Shown: in pieces, positions 18,873-27,517 of the stretch
Position numbering within the stretch: position 1 is the first letter of the stretch
How the letters are laid out: every line of letters begins with the position of its first letter
Assembly (NCBI RefSeq): GCF_036894955.1
Contig: NZ_CP145905.1
Span: 379,501-443,500 of the forward strand
Direction: 5' to 3'
From: Paenibacillus sp. KS-LC4
GTDB taxonomy: Bacteria; Bacillota; Bacilli; Paenibacillales; Paenibacillaceae
Length of the DNA: 64,000 nt
Made by a program: the position numbers and the translations under genes
Notes under the pieces: generated by a model
Database searches by the model: none
The model's input: only the letters and a program-made list of their open reading frames with translations
Told to the model about the DNA's origin: nothing

Positions 18873-19085
18873 GTGGTAAAGAGTGATAAAAATTTTGTAG
18901 CAGCAATATTATTATGTTTCTTTTTAGGATCTTTTGGCATTCACCGTTTTTATGCGGGAAAAGTGGGTACAGGTATTTTGATGCTGATTACATTGGGTTG
19001 CTTTGGTATCTGGACACTAATCGACTTGATTATGATCATTTGCGGGGCATTTAAAGATTCGGAAGGCCGTCAAATTAAAGCCTAA
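18873..19085 (+). CDS. TM2 domain protein
   Basis: A 70-residue membrane protein with two hydrophobic helices separated by a short turn: a GIHRFYAGK motif after helix 1 and an ITLGCFGIWTLIDLIMI second helix. This is the full TM2 domain and nothing else. Function is unknown across bacteria. It starts at GTG 18873 after GGAGGGA. It is monocistronic, divergent from the TetR gene, with its own terminator. Confidence 0.85.
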   Translation: MVKSDKNFVAAILLCFFLGSFGIHRFYAGKVGTGILMLITLGCFGIWTLIDLIMIICGAFKDSEGRQIKA

Positions 19086-19110
19086 TAATCTTTTTATACG
19101 TTAAAAGGGA

Positions 19111-19137
19111 AACAGAGCTCATAGGAGCTCTGTTTTT
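19111..19137 (+). terminator. Terminator after the TM2 gene
   Basis: AACAGAGCTC-ATAG-GAGCTCTGTT, a perfect stem, followed by TTT. Confidence 0.88.
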
Positions 19138-19181
19138 GCGTCCACGTATTTAAGCAGGCTGTGTAGCAGTGGAAGGTAGAA

Positions 19182-20033
19182 TCAAGCCTCTTCCTTTTTA
19201 ATTTTCGCAGGGTTGTTGATTTTGTAAGCGACGGGATGCTTGGTCAGCTTTTTGGCGACGATTTTAGCCTCGAAGGTGATAATATCGCCAATTTCCAGCT
19301 CCTGCTTTTTGAGCGTGGCGCTGTGGCTGGACCAGGCTTCGCCCACGGGCGTTTCTGGATCGGTAATGGACACGGCCTCATAAATGACAACCTCATCATC
19401 ATTATCCGAAAAATGGTTCGGCACCGTCGTAAACTCCTTAACGGTCGCGATCATTTTTACTTTATCCTCCGGCAGCTCAAGCTTCGGCGCTTTTTCCTTT
19501 TTGGCTTTGCTTTTCGGCTTTTCTTCCGTTTGCTCTACTGCCTCTGGAATTGCTGCTGCACTTTCGACCGAGTCGATTGCAAAGCCTGCCTCCGCAAGCA
19601 TTTCCTCGACCGTCTTGGCAGAGCCCCTATCGCTCTTGGCAGTAGCCGCGGAATCGCTGCTAACGGTAATGCCATTTTCGATATTTTGGGCTTCAACAGC
19701 TTCTATTTCATTACTTGCGGTTTCCTCGCTAGCCTCGTCAGCCTCAACACCAGCCGCCTGCTTCGCACCATAACCAGCCGCTTGCATTTCTTTCAAATAC
19801 GAAGGGTGGATACAGTGCAACTGATCGTTACCTAGCTGTATGACGGCGGTCATCTTATCGACGAAACCGATAATGCTGCAAACGATATTCAGACCATGGC
19901 CTTTATAATAAAAGGTTTTTGTTTTGCTGGCTTTCCCTGAGAGCAAGCCCCACTCCTGGCATTTCTCAACCTGCTGCTCATCATTTTCAAAGGGCTGGTA
20001 ATTTTGCGGTTCAATTACAAACGCATATTCCAT
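19182..20033 (-). CDS. Unrecognised protein with acidic linker and basic C-terminal domain
   Basis: A 283-residue protein that I do not recognise. Residues 1-88 form a compact domain (FENDEQQVEKCQEWGLLSG, KTKTFYYKGHGLNIVC, VIQLGNDQLHCIHPSYLKEM). Residues about 89-185 are a low-complexity Ala/Glu/Val linker ending in Lys clusters. Residues about 190-283 are beta-rich (VKMIATVKEFTTVPNHF, VVIYEAVSITDPETPVGEAW, IGDIITFEAKIVAKKLTKHPVAYKI) and could be an OB-fold-like nucleic-acid-binding domain; that is a guess from pattern only. It lies downstream of the SNF2 helicase gene on the same strand, 121 bp away, and may work with it. Confidence 0.5.
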   Translation of the reverse strand: MEYAFVIEPQNYQPFENDEQQVEKCQEWGLLSGKASKTKTFYYKGHGLNIVCSIIGFVDKMTAVIQLGNDQLHCIHPSYLKEMQAAGYGAKQAAGVEADEASEETASNEIEAVEAQNIENGITVSSDSAATAKSDRGSAKTVEEMLAEAGFAIDSVESAAAIPEAVEQTEEKPKSKAKKEKAPKLELPEDKVKMIATVKEFTTVPNHFSDNDDEVVIYEAVSITDPETPVGEAWSSHSATLKKQELEIGDIITFEAKIVAKKLTKHPVAYKINNPAKIKKEEA

Positions 20034-20154
20034 CCTATTCCCGCCTTTCCGTCATTCCGGCTAAATTGTTTTAGGTACAACCAGTTTAGCATAAAAACGG
20101 CCCAACCAGCATCTTGGCTGCCATCCGTCCATGAAGCTGGCGGCGCGAGGTCAC

Positions 20155-23100
20155 CTAGGCATCTCCAGCCCAGTCTTGCTTCAGTGTAACGAGCTGCTGG
20201 AGCGCAGCGTTGTCGAGCTCGGTAATCCATGTCTCGGAGCTGCTGGATATGACATTTTCACTCAACTGCTGCTTGGATTCCAGCATTTCGTCGATCCGCT
20301 CCTCCAGCGTGCCGAGCGCGATGAACTTATGCACCTGCACGTCGCGGGTTTGCCCCATGCGGTAGGCGCGGTCGGTCGCCTGATTTTCCACGGCGGGATT
20401 CCACCAGCGATCGAAGTGGAACACATGATTCGCCGCTGTTAGATTAAGGCCGACACCGCCCGCTTTAATCGACAAAATAAAGACGTTCGGCTGCTCGGAC
20501 GCCGGGAGTGTGTTCGACTGGAACTGCTCGATCATACGGTCGCGAGTTAGTTTGGTTGTGCTGCCGTTCAAGTACAGAACCGGCTCCTGAAGCTCCCGCG
20601 CAAGGATGCCCTGCAGCAGCTGACCCATGCCGATATATTGCGTAAAAATAAGGCAGCGCTCGCCTTCGGCTCGCAGCTCCTTCACCATCGCCATCAGCCG
20701 CTCCAGCTTGGATGAACGGCTGATTAGCGACTCCATTGCAGCCTCTTCCCCGGTCGTGCCGCTGGCGATTTCCGCTTCCATGACCTCTAGCGGCATTCCA
20801 TCCTCCAGCAGAGCGGGATGATTGCAAATCTGCTTAAGCTGCGTCAGCACGGACAAAATCGCGCCTCGGCGCTTGTTGCCCTCCACCCGCTGCACCTTAG
20901 CCATCAGCTCGTTGACGGTTTGCGTATAAAGCGCGCCTTGCTCGGCGGTGAGATGAACATACGTTTTCATCTCGTTCTTATCCGGCAGATCAAGCTGAAT
21001 CGCCGGATCTTTCTTTTTGCGGCGAAGCATGAACGGCTTGACCAGCCGCTGCAAATCGACGACGCGCTCCGGGTCCTGCTCCTGCTCGATTGGCGTAGCG
21101 AAGCGCTTCTGGAAGCCCTGTGCGCTGCCAAGAAAGCCGGGATTCATAAAATCGTAAATCGACCATAGCTCGCTCAGCCGATTTTCAATCGGCGTTCCGG
21201 TCAGCGCAATGCGATGCTTGGCGGGGAGGCTGCGAATGGCGGCGGCCTGCTTCGTTTGCGCATTTTTAATATTTTGCGCCTCATCGAGGCAAATTGCTTC
21301 CCATGTACGGCCTTGCAGCAGCTCTTGATCGAGCATGGAGGTTGCGAACGATGTGAGAATAACATCCGCCTCGCCGGCGGCTTCGTAGAAATCGTCGCCC
21401 GTCAGCCGTTTGCTGCTGTAATGCAGCATGACGTTCAGGGATGGTGCGAAGCGGCTAATTTCCTTCTGCCAGTTGCCGAGCACCGAGGTTGGGCAAATGA
21501 TGAGTGCAGCCGCGCGGCCAGCCCCGCCCGCTTCCTTCATCTGCATCAGGTAGGCGATGAGCTGCACCGTCTTGCCGAGTCCCATGTCGTCGGCGAGACA
21601 TGCGCCAAGCCCGAGCTGACGCATAAAGGCAAGCCACGAGTAGCCCTCCTGCTGATAAGTGCGCAGCGTTGCTTGCAAGCCAACAGGAACGGGGAGAGGC
21701 GGCGCCTCTTTTTGCTGCACAAGCTGGTCCATCATCTCCTGCATATAGCTGTTCAGCTCGACTTCCAGCCGCAGCTGCTCGCTTGCATCCTCACCCTCAT
21801 CCGCCGATGCCTCTGCGCTTTCTTCCTTGCGGGCGAAGTAGTCCTTCCGCGAAAGCAGATGGAGCTGAAGCACATCTTGAAAGGAGAGTCCTTGGGCGCT
21901 GTTCATGCCCTTCATCATTTTGCTGATTTGCTCCAGCAGGCCGGGATCGAGCGTCACCCACTGCCCGCGAAATTGCAGCAGCCGCTCCTGACGGGCGAGC
22001 AGCTCTGCGAACTCTGCTTCCGTAAGGGTAAGATCGCCGACGGAAACGCGCCAATCAAATTCAATAATGGCGTCCAGCCCGAAGAAGGAGCGGCCTTTCG
22101 CCGGGTTTTCCTCTTCCTTGACCTTGGCGCGCAGCTTAGGCTTTTTGCGGCGGGCGCTTTCCCACCAGGCAGGGAGCAGCACCTGCCAGCCTGCCTCGAG
22201 CAGACGGTTGCTGCCCACCGTCAGGAAACGCCAAACCGTGTCGCTGCTGAGCGGCGCTCGCAGCACATCGTATTTCTCGCCTGCCAAATGCTCGTCAGGC
22301 AGACTGGCGCGCAGATGATCCAGCCATCCGGCGGAGCGATCACGCACAGCATGAACCCAAGCCGCCGGAACCTCTCCGGCGACATCGCCATGCTGCGACA
22401 GCCTGACGGGCCGCAGCACCGAAGGGTCCAGCTTGTCCTGCAGCACCAGCCGCAGCTGCCACGCCTCATCGGTTTCCTCGCCCGGCTCAAGCAGCTGCAG
22501 CATAGGGCGGAACGGCGCATGGTCTGCCTTCCAGCCGACGGCCACCAGCCAGCCGGACGGATCAAGGCCAGCGAAGATCGCCTTCTCCTTCACGAACAGC
22601 AGCGGATATTCCGCGCGCAAATCAGCGGAGGCTGCTTCACTGTTATAATAGCGCTGGAACACCGCCGCCGAGAAGGCGGCCTCCAGCATGCCGAGAAAGC
22701 CATTCGACAGGCGTCCGTCCTTCACTTTCTCCTCAGCAAGCGCAAGCTCGGTAGCCAGCTCCTCTGAAGCGGAGCTGTCCCACACCCATTGCAGCTGTCC
22801 GGCACGCCATGCGGCGTGGCTTGGCAAGTAGCGCTTAGCCTCAGCGAGCTCGTGGAGCAAGGGCGCGAGCCGGATGAGCGCAGCCGACTGCTCGTCCCAT
22901 TCCCAATGAATATGCGCCAGCAGGCGCTGCTCGGCAAAGAAGGGAAGCACGTGCTCCGCAGGAAGCACGACCAGCTCCACCTGCTCCATTTGCCGAATTT
23001 CAAGCTCCGTTCCATAGGTGGTGGCCGCATGCCAAGCGAATAGGCTTTGCTTGAGGCGAACGCCGGAAAGCAGATCCTGACGATCATCCACCGCATACAG

Positions 23101-23181
23101 CAGCGCATCGCCAAAATCGGTCAAAGCCAAATGTACCGTTATCGTCGTCCATAAAGGGCTCTTCGCCAGCTCGTTGCTCAT
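20155..23181 (-). CDS. SNF2/Rad54-family DEAD/DEAH-box ATPase
   Basis: A 1008-residue bacterial SNF2 protein. Residues 1-400 are the SNF2 N-terminal bacterial region. The ATPase core begins near 505: LADDMGLGKTVQ (motif I), TSVLGNWQKEI (Ia), LDEAQNIKN (II), ALTGTPIENRLSELWSIYDFM (III), then FTQYIGMGQLL (IV), SIKAGGVGLNLTAANHV (V) and RAYRMGQTRDVQVHKFI (VI). All ATPase motifs look intact. Its ATG overlaps the stop of the upstream gene by 4 bp. It matches B. subtilis YwqA in type, a DNA-translocating ATPase of unclear role. Large open frames on the opposite strand here are shadows of its biased GC-rich coding. Confidence 0.92.
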   Translation of the reverse strand: MSNELAKSPLWTTITVHLALTDFGDALLYAVDDRQDLLSGVRLKQSLFAWHAATTYGTELEIRQMEQVELVVLPAEHVLPFFAEQRLLAHIHWEWDEQSAALIRLAPLLHELAEAKRYLPSHAAWRAGQLQWVWDSSASEELATELALAEEKVKDGRLSNGFLGMLEAAFSAAVFQRYYNSEAASADLRAEYPLLFVKEKAIFAGLDPSGWLVAVGWKADHAPFRPMLQLLEPGEETDEAWQLRLVLQDKLDPSVLRPVRLSQHGDVAGEVPAAWVHAVRDRSAGWLDHLRASLPDEHLAGEKYDVLRAPLSSDTVWRFLTVGSNRLLEAGWQVLLPAWWESARRKKPKLRAKVKEEENPAKGRSFFGLDAIIEFDWRVSVGDLTLTEAEFAELLARQERLLQFRGQWVTLDPGLLEQISKMMKGMNSAQGLSFQDVLQLHLLSRKDYFARKEESAEASADEGEDASEQLRLEVELNSYMQEMMDQLVQQKEAPPLPVPVGLQATLRTYQQEGYSWLAFMRQLGLGACLADDMGLGKTVQLIAYLMQMKEAGGAGRAAALIICPTSVLGNWQKEISRFAPSLNVMLHYSSKRLTGDDFYEAAGEADVILTSFATSMLDQELLQGRTWEAICLDEAQNIKNAQTKQAAAIRSLPAKHRIALTGTPIENRLSELWSIYDFMNPGFLGSAQGFQKRFATPIEQEQDPERVVDLQRLVKPFMLRRKKKDPAIQLDLPDKNEMKTYVHLTAEQGALYTQTVNELMAKVQRVEGNKRRGAILSVLTQLKQICNHPALLEDGMPLEVMEAEIASGTTGEEAAMESLISRSSKLERLMAMVKELRAEGERCLIFTQYIGMGQLLQGILARELQEPVLYLNGSTTKLTRDRMIEQFQSNTLPASEQPNVFILSIKAGGVGLNLTAANHVFHFDRWWNPAVENQATDRAYRMGQTRDVQVHKFIALGTLEERIDEMLESKQQLSENVISSSSETWITELDNAALQQLVTLKQDWAGDA

Positions 23182-24410
23182 GACAGCAATTTCCCCTTTC
23201 GCAGCTCTTCCTGTAAAGCCCGCAAGCGGCTGTAGCGCCCGGCGAAGGCAGTAATGAACGTTTCCCAGCCTTCCTCGTCCTTGCGTTTTTTGTACAGCTT
23301 CGCTAATCGCTTCAGCAGCTTGACCGCCGACTTGTAGCCGTCTCTGTTTTTCAGCAGCACATAGCGCTCCGCAGCCTGATGATAGAAGGGCAGCAGCAGC
23401 TCAGGCGCATTCTTCTCAATAGGAGCGAACATGGCGACGCGATAATACAGCGGGTCGATGCCTTCACTTAGCTGGTAGTCGATCCAATCCCGCCATCGTT
23501 CATAATGATGCAGCTTGTCCGCATAAATGGAGCGTGAGGCGGGCAGCAGGAGCAGCAACTGCTCCCACATCGCTTCCTCCTCCTGCGGCATTTCCGCCAG
23601 CACCGCGTCCCAATAGGCGAAAAAAGCGTTCAAATGCACGCCATGCTGATCCGCCAGCAAGCTCGCCGTTTGTTTCAGCCAGTGGAGCAGTCGAGTCCAT
23701 TCCTTGCGCTGCTCCAGCTCATCCAGCAGGGCATAATAATCATGAATGCGCAGCTTGGAGTTGCGGTCCAGTGCAGTTAACAGCGCCTGTGCCTCCTCAT
23801 CACGGCCTAATAGAAAGCAAAGCCAGCATTTGGCGAACAGCCATTGATAGCGGGTCTGGGCAATTATCTGCTGGGGCTTCAGCGCCTCCAAATGTACAAG
23901 CTCCTCGGCAAGCAGCGGACTGCCTGACAGGCGCGGATAGAGCCATTGTCTCCACAGCGCATAATAAACAGGTGAAAAATAATCCGCATACCGCTCCTCC
24001 GCGAGCAGTCTTCCACGCAAATCCGCCGTCGTTTCCGCCAGGCGGTCCCAAAACGTCGGCTCGGCATCAGCGAGCGCCGGCGACTGCTCGAACAGCCTGC
24101 TGATGCGGCGCTGAACATCCTCCATTGCAACTCGCGTATGGTAGCCGACGAACGTACCCGTATGCAGCTGCTCCATAATAAACAGGAGGCTGTGCAGCTC
24201 AAACAGGCATTCCATTGCAGGGGAAAAAGCAGGCCGCGATTGCTGAATAAGCTCAGCTGCGCGGCCGGCATAGTCGCTGTTTCTCGTTTGTGCGGCCAGC
24301 GGCTCCAGGCATTGCAGCAGCCATTTGCGCCACTCCGAAATCGGCAGCGTGGGCAGCTGCTGGAGTAAGTCGTTTTTTCTTCGCTCGTTCTGTTTATTTA
24401 TAGGCATCAT
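23178..24410 (-). CDS. Helical-repeat (TPR-like) protein coupled to the SNF2 gene
   Basis: About 410 residues, rich in Leu, Ala, Trp and Glu, with helical hairpins throughout (HYRW-type pairs and repeated YYALLDELEQRKEWTRLLHWL-like units), suggesting a TPR-like solenoid. In Bacillus the gene before the SNF2 ATPase (ywqB) encodes a SWIM zinc-finger protein. Here the C-terminal half resembles that class, but no CxC...CxH SWIM motif is present. TTG 24419 and ATG 24410 are both possible; ATG 24410 has CAGGAG 10 bp upstream. The 4-bp overlap with the helicase gene implies coupled synthesis. It is probably an N-terminally truncated or SWIM-less partner. Confidence 0.6.
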   Translation of the reverse strand: MMPINKQNERRKNDLLQQLPTLPISEWRKWLLQCLEPLAAQTRNSDYAGRAAELIQQSRPAFSPAMECLFELHSLLFIMEQLHTGTFVGYHTRVAMEDVQRRISRLFEQSPALADAEPTFWDRLAETTADLRGRLLAEERYADYFSPVYYALWRQWLYPRLSGSPLLAEELVHLEALKPQQIIAQTRYQWLFAKCWLCFLLGRDEEAQALLTALDRNSKLRIHDYYALLDELEQRKEWTRLLHWLKQTASLLADQHGVHLNAFFAYWDAVLAEMPQEEEAMWEQLLLLLPASRSIYADKLHHYERWRDWIDYQLSEGIDPLYYRVAMFAPIEKNAPELLLPFYHQAAERYVLLKNRDGYKSAVKLLKRLAKLYKKRKDEEGWETFITAFAGRYSRLRALQEELRKGKLLS

Positions 24411-24837
24411 TTGAATCAATCTCCTGAGTCATTTCTTGAAGGCGGGCCTGTTGGCCAGCTTTATTCAGCTTCCATATCTTCAAAAAGTGCGGGGTATAGA
24501 CATGTATGGTTAACCATTTTATGTATTTGGATCAGTTGGAATTTTGATGGACACAGAAGCCGTTATTCTCCGCAAAAATGGTTTTTGACCGTGTGCACAA
24601 GTATGCTGCTCTTGTTCGTTCACCGTGCTTCTAACCCTAACTATACGCGAATAAAAATAGAGTTGGCAAATCGCCTATACAAAAGCAATCGCCATGCTCC
24701 TAAACGATTAGGAACGCGGCGATTGCTTACTTAGGCCAGTATAGAGCGCGTGTTGAGCTGCTCTTCATTCGTTCCTTGCGATAGTAGTATAATGATTACT
24801 ACGGAAGCAGGATGCGAAACAGGGAAAGAGGGATTGG
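24411..24837. other. Non-coding region with long hairpin, upstream of the kinase
   Basis: About 425 bp without a supportable gene. It contains an 11-bp stem AAGCAATCGCC / GGCGATTGCTT (24683-24728) with an inner TCCTAA / TTAGGA stem; the minus side is followed by TTTT. Beyond it lies the promoter of the kinase unit. The deletion that removed most of the response regulator must have an endpoint near 24840. Confidence 0.5.
24764..24803 (+). promoter_or_regulatory. Candidate promoter with inverted repeat before the kinase unit
   Basis: TTCATT (24764-24769), an 18-bp spacer and TATAAT (24788-24793). GTAGT and ACTAC (24785-24803) form an inverted repeat spanning the -10. Confidence 0.45.
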
Positions 24838-24903
24838 ATGTTTACTATTTTTCGGCTTGAAACGGTTCGTGGGCTTGGCTATCGACTTGAGGTGCAAAAA
24901 TGA
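24838..24903 (+). pseudogene. C-terminal stub of an OmpR-family response regulator
   Basis: A 21-codon frame ends RLETVRGLGYRLEVQK, the signature end of an OmpR/PhoB winged helix (the TVRGxGYxL wing before the stop). No receiver domain or recognition helix lies upstream in any frame. Its stop overlaps the kinase ATG as ATGA, the usual layout of response regulator-kinase operons. The retained GAGGTG inside the stub serves as the kinase ribosome binding site. Most of the gene has been lost by deletion. Confidence 0.75.
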
Positions 24904-26267
24904 TTAAATCATTATATACACGTGTAGTTTTAATCTTTCTGGTGTCTGTAATTGGAGGCACGCTCATTGCTTTTTTTGCAGCCACTTGGTTATTCGAAGA
25001 TCAATTGAACGAAAATTCGCAAATCCTTTTGCGTCATTTTGGACAGGACATCGCCTTGCTCTACGAGACCATTCCGTCACGTGAAGCGGACGATATAGTA
25101 AGTAAAATGAAGCAGCTCAACTCCTTTCATATTCGAATTTATGAAGCAACGGATCGCTTTCAGTCTTTCGGAGCGCTGGGCGGACACAACCCTGCCGATA
25201 TACCTGCGGAGCATGTGGAGAAAGTGTTAGATGGAGTAGGGGTTCAAGGCAAGACGGAGGGTGTTACGGTTGCCTACATTGGATTTCCGTTGAACACAGA
25301 TAGGGGAATGAAAGCGATGTTTGTGGAGACGCTCTCCCCTCCTTCCACCGCATTCGTCATAAAGTGGGGACTGAACATTGCAGCGTATTCGTTAATTACA
25401 GGAAGCTTATTTGTGCTAATTGCTTCCTATTTCATAATAAGGCCGATTAATAAGCTGACAAAAGCAACCAAGCGGATAGCGGCTGGAGACTTCAACGTCA
25501 AGCTGAATATTAAGCAGACGGGTGAATTAGGCGCTTTGGCTCGCAGCTTCGAAGAAATGATGCATGATCTCCAGCGACTGGAGCAGATGCGCAGGGAATT
25601 TGTAACGAACGTGTCGCATGAAGTGCAAACGCCGCTCACCTCGATATCCGGGTATGCTATTGCGCTCAAGCAAGAAGGCATCGAGCCTAATGAGCGCAGC
25701 CGTTACCTCGATATTATTATTAATGAAGCGAAGCGAATGTCCAAGATGAGCGATAATTTGCTCAAGCTAAGCTTGCTCGAATCACAGTCACATCAGCTGC
25801 AGCTGGCAACGCTCCGTCTTGATGAACAACTAAGGCGAGTTATCGTCGCCATTCAGCCGCAATGGTCGGCGCGAAACATCCAATTTGAGCTACATTTAAA
25901 GGCGGCCATGCTAACGGCCGATCATGATCTGCTGAATCAGGTATGGACCAATATCATTGGCAATAGCATCAAATTTTCCAAGGACGGCGGCATCATTCAA
26001 GTCAGCATCAAGCAAGACATTAAACAGATTACCGTTCGAATATCAGACAACGGTATTGGTATTTCGCTAGAGGATCAGAAGCAAATATTCGAGCGTTTCT
26101 TTAAGGCAGATCGTTCTCACAGTCGAAAATATGAAGGCAGCGGCATGGGGCTGGCTATCGTTAAACAGATCATAACGCTTCATCAAGGCGATATCCGAGT
26201 GGAAAGCGAGCCGGGTCTAGGAACAACCTTTATCGTCACCTTGCCCGTCACAATGCTGGCTGAATAA
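24900..26267 (+). CDS. Sensor histidine kinase (HAMP type), now without a linked response regulator
   Basis: A 455-residue protein. TM1 fills about 9-31, an extracytoplasmic sensor of about 130 residues follows, TM2 is near 162-184, and HAMP fills about 185-240 (RPINKLTKATKRIAAGDFNVKL). The HisKA H-box NVSHEVQTPLTS carries His240. The ATPase domain has NIIGNSIKFS, DNGIGISLED, FFKADRSHSRKYEGSGMGLAIVK and GTTFIVTLP. All catalytic boxes are intact. The upstream response-regulator gene survives only as its last codons, so this kinase must signal to a regulator encoded elsewhere or be on the way out. The hydrolase gene downstream carries tandem OmpR-type sites, a likely target of the original pathway. 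Confidence 0.9.
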   Translation: MIKSLYTRVVLIFLVSVIGGTLIAFFAATWLFEDQLNENSQILLRHFGQDIALLYETIPSREADDIVSKMKQLNSFHIRIYEATDRFQSFGALGGHNPADIPAEHVEKVLDGVGVQGKTEGVTVAYIGFPLNTDRGMKAMFVETLSPPSTAFVIKWGLNIAAYSLITGSLFVLIASYFIIRPINKLTKATKRIAAGDFNVKLNIKQTGELGALARSFEEMMHDLQRLEQMRREFVTNVSHEVQTPLTSISGYAIALKQEGIEPNERSRYLDIIINEAKRMSKMSDNLLKLSLLESQSHQLQLATLRLDEQLRRVIVAIQPQWSARNIQFELHLKAAMLTADHDLLNQVWTNIIGNSIKFSKDGGIIQVSIKQDIKQITVRISDNGIGISLEDQKQIFERFFKADRSHSRKYEGSGMGLAIVKQIITLHQGDIRVESEPGLGTTFIVTLPVTMLAE

Positions 26268-26312
26268 GCAGGTTATCCATCAACTCACCATGTCACCATC
26301 TTATCTCTCCTC

Positions 26313-26367
26313 AAGCCTGCGTCATCAGGTGGCAAGCCTCCTTGCCTATGCTGACGCAGGCTTTTTG
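26313..26367 (+). terminator. Terminator after the kinase gene
   Basis: A 12-bp stem AAGCCTGCGTCA / TGACGCAGGCTT, followed by TTT. The loop carries a small GGCAAG/CTTGCC stem. Confidence 0.85.
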
Positions 26368-26373
26368 TGCTTG

Positions 26374-26425
26374 TTCATATTCCGTTCATCCTGCCGGCAC
26401 GAGGAGTACATATTCGTCATGTAAG
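26374..26425 (+). promoter_or_regulatory. Four 11-bp-spaced hexamers plus -10 (module C)
   Basis: TTCATA (26374), TTCATC (26385), GGCACG (26396) and TACATA (26407) repeat at exactly 11 bp, followed 7 bp later by a -10-like TGTAAG (26420-26425). There is no -35 consensus. The layout matches OmpR/PhoB-type activator sites such as B. subtilis PhoP boxes. Near-identical modules precede the genes ending at 44862 and 46020. Confidence 0.7.
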
Positions 26426-26485
26426 CTCTGCTTAACGAATTTTAAAAGCAGTCCAATATAGAGATGACGATAGGAGAAGATGCAA

Positions 26486-27502
26486 GTGGAAATACGAGAG
26501 GTAAACAAGATGGAGCTGGACACAACAGCAGGTAAAAAGCCAACCAGCGGTTTGAAGAAATGGCTGCGCAGGCTGCTTAAAATAATAGCGGCCCTAGGAA
26601 TAGCAATCTTCGTTTTTATAGCTGTCGTTTTTTTTGTGAATAGGTTCAGCAGCAAATCAGAGCAAGCGAAATTATTGCCGTATGGCCAGTCAGTAGCTGT
26701 AGATGGGAAATATATGAATGTATCGACCCATGGACAGGGAGATGAGACCATTGTGCTCCTGCCCGGTTATGGCACAGCAGCGCCAGCCCTTGATTTTAAG
26801 CCGCTAATTGAACAACTGTCACCTTTTTACAAAGTCGTCGTAATTGAGCCGTTTGGTTATGGATTAAGCGATTTAACAGACAAGGAACGAAGCACAGATA
26901 ATATTGTAAGTGAAATTCATGAAGTGCTGCAGAGTCTTGAAATCAATCGTTATATTTTAATGGGCCACTCTATTTCCGGATTATACAGCTTAGATTATGT
27001 GAACAAATATCCAAGCGAGGTGAGCGCCTTTGTCGGACTCGACAGCAGTGTCCCCACGCTCAAAGAGCAGAAGATAGGGGCTTCCCTATTAAAGCAGCTT
27101 AGTCTGCTCAGAGAATCAGGCTTCGCCAGATTGCTTTTGAAATTAGGCGATGACCCTTATGCTGAATGGCCATATGATGAGCAAACAAAAGAACAATTAA
27201 AAATACTCATTCACAAAAACATATATAATGCCAATCAATTAAATGAGGCGGAAAATATGTATGCTAATTTTGAAGCAGCAGAACCATTAACTTTCCCGAA
27301 AGCTCTTCCCGTTATGTTCTTTATCCAAGTGAATCATCCAGTAACAGATAGATGGATACCAGAGCATGAGAAGCAAATCAAGGATTCTGTTCATGGAAAA
27401 ATAGTGTTATTGGAAGCGGACCACTATTTATATCGTACTCATTCGGCAGAAATCGTTGAAAACCTCAGAATGTTCATGGAACCATTAAAACAAGACAAGT
27501 AG
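26486..27502 (+). CDS. Membrane-anchored alpha/beta hydrolase
   Basis: About 338 residues. A short cytoplasmic tail and one TM helix (IIAALGIAIFVFIAVVFFV) anchor an extracytoplasmic alpha/beta-hydrolase domain. It has an HGQGDETIVLLPGYG oxyanion-side motif, a nucleophile elbow GHSISG and a late His in EADHYLYRTHS. It is a close paralogue of the product of 45082-46020 (shared LLPGYGTAAPALDFKPLI and EPFGYGLSD). The start is uncertain: GTG 26486 keeps the AGGAGAAGAT spacing found before the two other genes of the module, while ATG 26480 and ATG 26510 are alternatives. It is controlled by the four-repeat module at 26374. The substrate is unknown. Confidence 0.8.
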   Translation: MEIREVNKMELDTTAGKKPTSGLKKWLRRLLKIIAALGIAIFVFIAVVFFVNRFSSKSEQAKLLPYGQSVAVDGKYMNVSTHGQGDETIVLLPGYGTAAPALDFKPLIEQLSPFYKVVVIEPFGYGLSDLTDKERSTDNIVSEIHEVLQSLEINRYILMGHSISGLYSLDYVNKYPSEVSAFVGLDSSVPTLKEQKIGASLLKQLSLLRESGFARLLLKLGDDPYAEWPYDEQTKEQLKILIHKNIYNANQLNEAENMYANFEAAEPLTFPKALPVMFFIQVNHPVTDRWIPEHEKQIKDSVHGKIVLLEADHYLYRTHSAEIVENLRMFMEPLKQDK

Positions 27503-27517
27503 TTGATTTCTATTGTG

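Noticed and set aside
21214..22767. 517-codon open frame on the plus strand inside the SNF2 gene
   Set aside because: It is antisense to a clear SNF2 ATPase, has no ribosome binding site or family resemblance, and is His/Arg/Gln-rich as expected of a shadow frame in GC-rich coding.
24411..24734. 107-codon plus-strand frame before the kinase
   Set aside because: No ribosome binding site, no family, overlaps the start region of the minus-strand helical-repeat gene and runs through a hairpin.
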